This document shows positions 51,055-54,427 of a stretch of DNA of 54,427 nt, piece by piece (position 1 is the first letter of the stretch; each line of letters starts with the position of its first letter). The DNA comes from Treponemataceae bacterium. Its GTDB lineage: Bacteria > Spirochaetota > Spirochaetia > Treponematales > Treponemataceae. The stretch lies in NCBI GenBank assembly GCA_024680915.1, contig JAILBN010000118.1:1-54427 (forward strand). The letters are read 5' to 3'. The position numbers and the translations under genes were made by a program. The notes below the pieces were generated by a model. It worked only from the letters and a program-made list of their open reading frames with translations. It was not told the origin of the DNA and did not search any database.

Positions 51055-52200
51055 ATGCGTTGTGGTTTTGCAGTAGACATAGGTACCACCAATATTGAGA
51101 TAGCCCTATGGAATCTTGATGCGGAAGAAATGCTCTGCAAAAGGACCTTCCGTAATTGTCTTTATGTACGCGGGGCCGATGTCCTTTCCCGCATTCTCTA
51201 TGCTCATTACCGTTCTGTTGAGGAGCTTCAAGAAAAGCTGGCATTGCAACTGAGGGATTCCTTTAAAAGCATGATTGAATCTGCTGGACTGGAGTCTTCT
51301 GTCCCGGCTGTGGAGACTGCAGTTCTGACCGGTAATACGGTCATGCTGCATTTTATATGCGGTCTTCCGGTGACTGGCTTCGAGAAGGCTCCCTTTAGAC
51401 CGGCATCCTTATTCAGGGAGGAGGGACCGGCCTGGCCTCTTCCGTCTCTCAATGCTGGTGAGATTATAATTCCACCCTGCATAGGGGCTTTTTTAGGCGG
51501 AGATATAGTATGTGCCGGGCTTTGGGCTGAGAAGCTTTCTCTTTCAGAAAAGACCTGCGAAAACAGCAAGCCGGAGACCCTGTTCTCAGGAAAGCTTTCT
51601 TCCCTTGGAGCCCCCTATTTAGTGATAGATATAGGAACTAACACAGAAATCATGCTGGTTAAAAGCGATGGCAGCAGGGCTGCATGCTCCGCGGCCGCCG
51701 GACCCGCCTTTGAGGGCGGCGGACTAAGCGTAGGAATGAAGGGGGCTGCCCTGGTCTCTGCATTGGCGGCACTGCTGGATGAAGGAATCATGGACGAGAC
51801 CGGCTATATCGAAAAATCAGAAGCCAGCTGCCTTAGCCAGCAGGATATACGACAGCTGCAGCTTGCAAAGGGGGCGACCGCAGCCGCCGTGGAAGCCTTG
51901 CTGGAAAGCGAAGCTATAGCAGCAAAGGATATAAAGAAAAGCTTTATATGCGGTAATTTTGGCAATGCCCTGGATATAGAAGCTGTGAAAAAAACAGGAC
52001 TGCTTCCGGCTGCGGTTGCTGATAAAGCATTTTATGCCGGCAATGCCGCCCTGGCAGGTGCGGAGCTTCTTCTGCTTTCCAAAACCGCCGCCCTTGGGGA
52101 AAGCAGAAGAATAGCATCCTCCACTTCAATCCTGCAGCTTGCCGACAGTGCTTTTTTCGCTGAGAAATACATAGAAAGGATGAATTTTATCCCATTTTAA
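51055..52200 (+). CDS. ASKHA-domain protein like the RACo C-terminal region, no ferredoxin domain
   Basis: A 381-residue protein of the ASKHA (actin/Hsp70/sugar kinase) fold that matches the C-terminal part of RACo-type activators of corrinoid proteins. Phosphate loops are VDIGTTNIE (start) and VIDIGTNTEIML. Family marks are GNTVMLHFICGLPV, GPAFEGGGLSVGMKGA and CGNFGNALDIEAVKKTGLLP. Typical RACo proteins carry an N-terminal [2Fe-2S] domain and a linker; here the ASKHA domain starts at residue 1, so the electron-transfer part is missing or supplied by another protein. It should bind and hydrolyse ATP. The gene is 9 bp after the PfkB kinase gene and is ended by the terminator at 52222. Confidence 0.8.
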   Translation: MRCGFAVDIGTTNIEIALWNLDAEEMLCKRTFRNCLYVRGADVLSRILYAHYRSVEELQEKLALQLRDSFKSMIESAGLESSVPAVETAVLTGNTVMLHFICGLPVTGFEKAPFRPASLFREEGPAWPLPSLNAGEIIIPPCIGAFLGGDIVCAGLWAEKLSLSEKTCENSKPETLFSGKLSSLGAPYLVIDIGTNTEIMLVKSDGSRAACSAAAGPAFEGGGLSVGMKGAALVSALAALLDEGIMDETGYIEKSEASCLSQQDIRQLQLAKGATAAAVEALLESEAIAAKDIKKSFICGNFGNALDIEAVKKTGLLPAAVADKAFYAGNAALAGAELLLLSKTAALGESRRIASSTSILQLADSAFFAEKYIERMNFIPF

Positions 52201-52221
52201 GCAGGTCAATATCAGGTAGTG

Positions 52222-52243
52222 AGTCCCAAGGGACTTTTTTTTT
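52222..52243 (+). terminator. Terminator of the PfkB-ASKHA operon
   Basis: AGTCCC (52222-52227) and GGGACT (52230-52235) give a 5-bp usable stem with a CAAG loop, followed by nine T residues (52235-52243). Confidence 0.75.
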
Positions 52244-52260
52244 CTCCAATAAAGGTAAAT

Positions 52261-52301
52261 TGTGTCAAAATGCCTCGAAAAATCAGTAGCAAAATGACAC
52301 A
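52261..52301. promoter_or_regulatory. Candidate upstream activator site of the hsp20 promoter
   Basis: TGTGTCA (52261-52267) and TGACACA (52295-52301) are perfect inverted repeats 27 bp apart, about 180-215 bp upstream of the predicted sigma-54 start. A 12-bp palindrome CTTTCTAGAAAG lies at 52352-52363, about 115-125 bp upstream. Either could bind a sigma-54 activator. The rest of 52201-52450 is AT-rich, with a repeated AATAATATTTG at about 52364 and 52415. Confidence 0.35.
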
Positions 52302-52450
52302 GAGGGAACTTAGGGACAAAAAGTCCTCCTTTCTTTTTTTTGATTTTTTCCCTTTCTAGAAAGAATAATATTTGTAAAATATTTTTAACACCTTGTATTA
52401 TAAATAAATAGAAAAATAATATTTGAAAATCTCTCCCTGTTTTTAAATTT

Positions 52451-52467
52451 TGGCACGCTATTTGCAA
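52451..52467 (+). promoter_or_regulatory. Sigma-54 promoter of the hsp20 gene
   Basis: TGGCACG then CTAT then TTGCAA matches the -24/-12 consensus exactly, with GG (52452-52453) and GC (52464-52465) spaced as required. Transcription should begin near 52477, giving a 67-nt leader. No sigma-70-type promoter is evident in the same place. Confidence 0.85.
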
Positions 52468-52518
52468 TATTGTTAGTGTAAATGAAAGTGATGTGAGCTG
52501 GTGTTACCGGTGATCACT

Positions 52519-52544
52519 TAGAAAAATAAATTGGAGGTTTTCTA
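52519..52544 (+). promoter_or_regulatory. AU-rich hairpin holding the hsp20 ribosome-binding site in its loop
   Basis: TAGAAAA (52519-52525) pairs perfectly with TTTTCTA (52538-52544), whose last base is the A of the ATG. The 12-nt loop holds GGAGG (52533-52537). A second stem, AAGTGAT 52486-52492 with ATCACTT 52513-52519, lies directly upstream. Such weak stems could melt on heating. Confidence 0.55.
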
Positions 52545-52996
52545 TGAACACATTATCATTTTTTAATCCGAGGTTTACATCCGATCTTTTTGATGTTATC
52601 GACCGTAATTTTTCAGACTACGGATACGGTGAGTGCACAAAGACTACAGCTCCTCGCGTCGATGTAGCGGAACGGAAGGATTCTTACGTCCTTGACATGG
52701 AACTTCCTGGATTCACAGAGAACGACGTTGAGATCGACCTTAAGGACAGGGTTCTGACGATAGCATCTAAACTGAAGGATGCAAAGAAGGCTGAGAAAGA
52801 GGAGAAGAAAGAGAATGCTGATTCTGTTTACCTGATAAAGGAAAGACGGAATTCAACCTTCTCAAGAAGCTTCACTATGCCTGAGGATATCGATCCGGAG
52901 AAAGTTTCTGCTGCCTTCAAGAACGGACTTCTTACAATCGTTATTCCTCGTAAGGCCGAGGCTCAGAGTAAACGTATCATGATATCTGTGGCATAA
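52544..52996 (+). CDS. Small heat-shock protein, Hsp20 family
   Basis: A 150-residue ATP-independent chaperone that keeps unfolding proteins soluble. The alpha-crystallin domain (about 40-148) has the family marks VDVAERKDSYVLDMELPGF, VEIDLKDRVLTI, and the terminal FKNGLLTIVIPRK. A lysine/glutamate-rich insertion (KKAEKEEKKENAD) sits in the middle loop. It ends IMISVA with a short tail carrying an I-x-I-like MIS. The start follows GGAGG by 6 nt. It is a monocistronic gene with a sigma-54 promoter and a strong terminator downstream. Confidence 0.95.
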   Translation: MNTLSFFNPRFTSDLFDVIDRNFSDYGYGECTKTTAPRVDVAERKDSYVLDMELPGFTENDVEIDLKDRVLTIASKLKDAKKAEKEEKKENADSVYLIKERRNSTFSRSFTMPEDIDPEKVSAAFKNGLLTIVIPRKAEAQSKRIMISVA

Positions 52997-53046
52997 GCCT
53001 GATGTCACTGGTATAATCCTGAACAAAGATATCGTAAAGCTGAAAA

Positions 53047-53081
53047 GTCTGCTGGCTCCTTGAGCCGGCAGGCTTTTTTTT
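53047..53081 (+). terminator. Terminator of hsp20, possibly bidirectional
   Basis: GTCTGCTGGCTC (53047-53058) pairs with GAGCCGGCAGGC (53062-53073) through two wobbles, loop CTT, then eight T residues. On the minus strand four T residues follow, so it may also end the AraC gene transcript. Confidence 0.9.
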
Positions 53082-53122
53082 GCTTTCCTGGCCAGGAGAA
53101 AAAAGCTTGGGTAAATTATGAG

Positions 53123-54346
53123 TTAAATTTTGCTGTGCTTGCGGAATTCGCTGGGTGTCATGCCTTTTATACCCTTGAATACACGGGTAAAATAATTCAT
53201 GTCACTGAATCCCACGAAAGATGCTATGTCTTCTATACTTGCGTTGCTGGTTTCAAGAAGCTCGTAAGCTTTCTCGATTCTCTTTCTGTTTATATATGTA
53301 GAGATTGAGAATTTCGTCTCATGGTTGAATACTGCGGAAAGATAGTTAGGACTGACATTTATAGCTGCCGCAATCTCAGGAAGGTGAATGTCCGTGTTAA
53401 GGTGCGTGTTTATATAATTCAGAGCTTGCCTTACCATAGGCGTATACTTTATCAATGAATGCTGGGATACAAGCTTGCAATACTCCACGATGCAGTCTTC
53501 TTGAAGCTTCCTGAGCTCTTCTATGCTGTTTTTGCTTTCTATCATGGACATGATCTGGTTTGAAAGACTGTCTATATAAAGTGGGTGTACGTAGGCTTTC
53601 TCCACTGCCTTCCTGAGGATAGTGTTATGCACTATACAACTGTTTTTCGCATTCCTTAAGGATGTTATGAATCTTTTGTTGTTCTCCAGCTCTACACGAA
53701 GGATACACCAGGTTTGAAGCGCTCCTATGCTGTTTCCCTGTGTCACGTCGGCCTGCATTCTTGTCTCAAGCGAGTAGCGTCTTTCTGTCTGGGCCATATA
53801 GATATGCTCTTCTTCCTCAAAGAATTCAGCAGATTCTACCTTTTTCTCTGTTCCGAAGGGAAATACTGACCTGCATTCAGGTTCTCCTGTTATGCCATAA
53901 TAGTTGTTTATACAGCTTCTTGCGACTGTGAGCACCTTTGTGAAGGAGCATACAGGTATCGAGTGATAATACATTTTAAGAGGAGAAGCGTATGCAGCCT
54001 GAAGGTTGTTGCGTAAAAGGGATTTTTGCGTCAGGTTCTCAGGCATGGGGGATGTAAAATAAGGTCCTATTACCAGAAAAGCCGGATTTTTATGCTCTTC
54101 CATATCTGGCAGCCTTATTACTGCCCACTTAAGAAAGTAATGGTCTTCTATATCATACACAATTTTTTCTGATAATTTTAAAAGATATGTAAGTATGGCA
54201 TCCCCGTTATAGGAGGTTCCTGCCATAGGAGGCGTCAGTCGCGAGAAAAAGTCTCCTGCGGATTCCTTAGAGTTTTCAATGACAGAAACATTTACCGAAA
54301 GCAAAGTTTCAATAATTTCTTTTGTAAAAGGTATTATAGACTTCAT
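53123..54346 (-). CDS. AraC-family transcriptional regulator
   Basis: A 407-residue regulator with a C-terminal AraC/XylS DNA-binding domain (about 305-405): two helix-turn-helix parts, LPEIAAAINVSPNYLSAVF and IEDIASFVGFSDMNYFTRVFK, ending GMTPSEFRKHS. The N-terminal 300 residues have no clear cupin fold; they look mixed alpha/beta with many charged residues, like the uncharacterised sensor regions of treponemal AraC proteins. It is convergent with hsp20. Its target genes probably lie beyond the window's right edge. Only 81 bp of upstream sequence is visible (54347-54427), in which I see no clear promoter; an AGAGAG site lies about 10 nt before the ATG. Confidence 0.9.
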   Translation of the reverse strand: MKSIIPFTKEIIETLLSVNVSVIENSKESAGDFFSRLTPPMAGTSYNGDAILTYLLKLSEKIVYDIEDHYFLKWAVIRLPDMEEHKNPAFLVIGPYFTSPMPENLTQKSLLRNNLQAAYASPLKMYYHSIPVCSFTKVLTVARSCINNYYGITGEPECRSVFPFGTEKKVESAEFFEEEEHIYMAQTERRYSLETRMQADVTQGNSIGALQTWCILRVELENNKRFITSLRNAKNSCIVHNTILRKAVEKAYVHPLYIDSLSNQIMSMIESKNSIEELRKLQEDCIVEYCKLVSQHSLIKYTPMVRQALNYINTHLNTDIHLPEIAAAINVSPNYLSAVFNHETKFSISTYINRKRIEKAYELLETSNASIEDIASFVGFSDMNYFTRVFKGIKGMTPSEFRKHSKI

Positions 54347-54427
54347 GTTGATTTATCTCTCTTTATGTTTTCTGTACCTATAATTTTATTTCAAATTCTT
54401 AAAAAAAACAACAAATTCGTATTTTTT

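Overview
The window looks like chromosomal DNA from a host-associated or gut/rumen-type Treponema (Spirochaetes). The evidence is a giant spirochaete-type coiled-coil protein (SpiroCoCo-like, 33076-38913), a CarD regulator overlapping a fused ispDF gene, substrate-binding proteins whose mature ends start AGGKKE, many exported proteins and beta-barrels with no close relatives I recognise, and a moderate, fairly even base composition. No species is asserted. I see no tRNA, rRNA, CRISPR array, prophage or insertion sequence.

Layout. 1-8 kb: the end of a sugar ABC permease, a palindromic/tandem repeat block, a beta-mannosidase, an outer-membrane-type barrel protein and a CHASE2 nucleotide cyclase. 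8-18 kb: an RluA-type pseudouridine synthase, then a patchwork of small exported proteins and lipoproteins on both strands around a LuxR/histidine-kinase pair, a polytopic membrane protein and an orphan D12-class adenine methylase. Two of the small exported proteins (10070-10453 and 17511-17876) are clear paralogues. 18-20.6 kb: leuS with a structured leader. 20.8-27.8 kb: a pectin (rhamnogalacturonan) operon with an LplB/YtcP-type permease pair, a binding protein, a PL11 lyase and a CE4-type deacetylase. 27.8-32.1 kb: a ferric/polyamine-type ABC importer with a double-length permease. 32.3-40.8 kb: a HAD phosphatase, the giant coiled-coil protein, ispDF and carD. 40.8-49.5 kb: an orphan SBP_bac_5 protein with an unknown partner, an MBL-fold hydrolase, uvrB, a MATE exporter and an HtrA protease. 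49.5-54.4 kb: a small barrel protein, a PfkB kinase, an ASKHA (RACo-C-like) protein, a small heat-shock protein and an AraC regulator.

How the genes fit together. The 20.8-27.8 kb operon makes a coherent route for rhamnogalacturonan oligosaccharides: import, then cytoplasmic lyase and deacetylase. Hairpins precede and follow its binding-protein cistron, and two stacked hairpins follow the binding-protein cistron of the ferric-type operon. Both patterns suit high expression of the binding protein relative to its neighbours.

The most notable signals are: (i) six genes, including carD and uvrB, whose -10 element lies only 6-8 nt from the start codon, implying leaderless mRNAs beside other genes with strong Shine-Dalgarno sites; (ii) a textbook sigma-54 promoter on the small heat-shock gene, whose ribosome-binding site sits in the loop of a weak AU-rich hairpin; (iii) 41 uninterrupted 11-residue (hendecad) repeats in the coiled-coil protein; (iv) the secreted paralogue pair; (v) an elaborate nested RNA structure inside the rhamnogalacturonan operon. 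All functions are by-eye family assignments with no database search.
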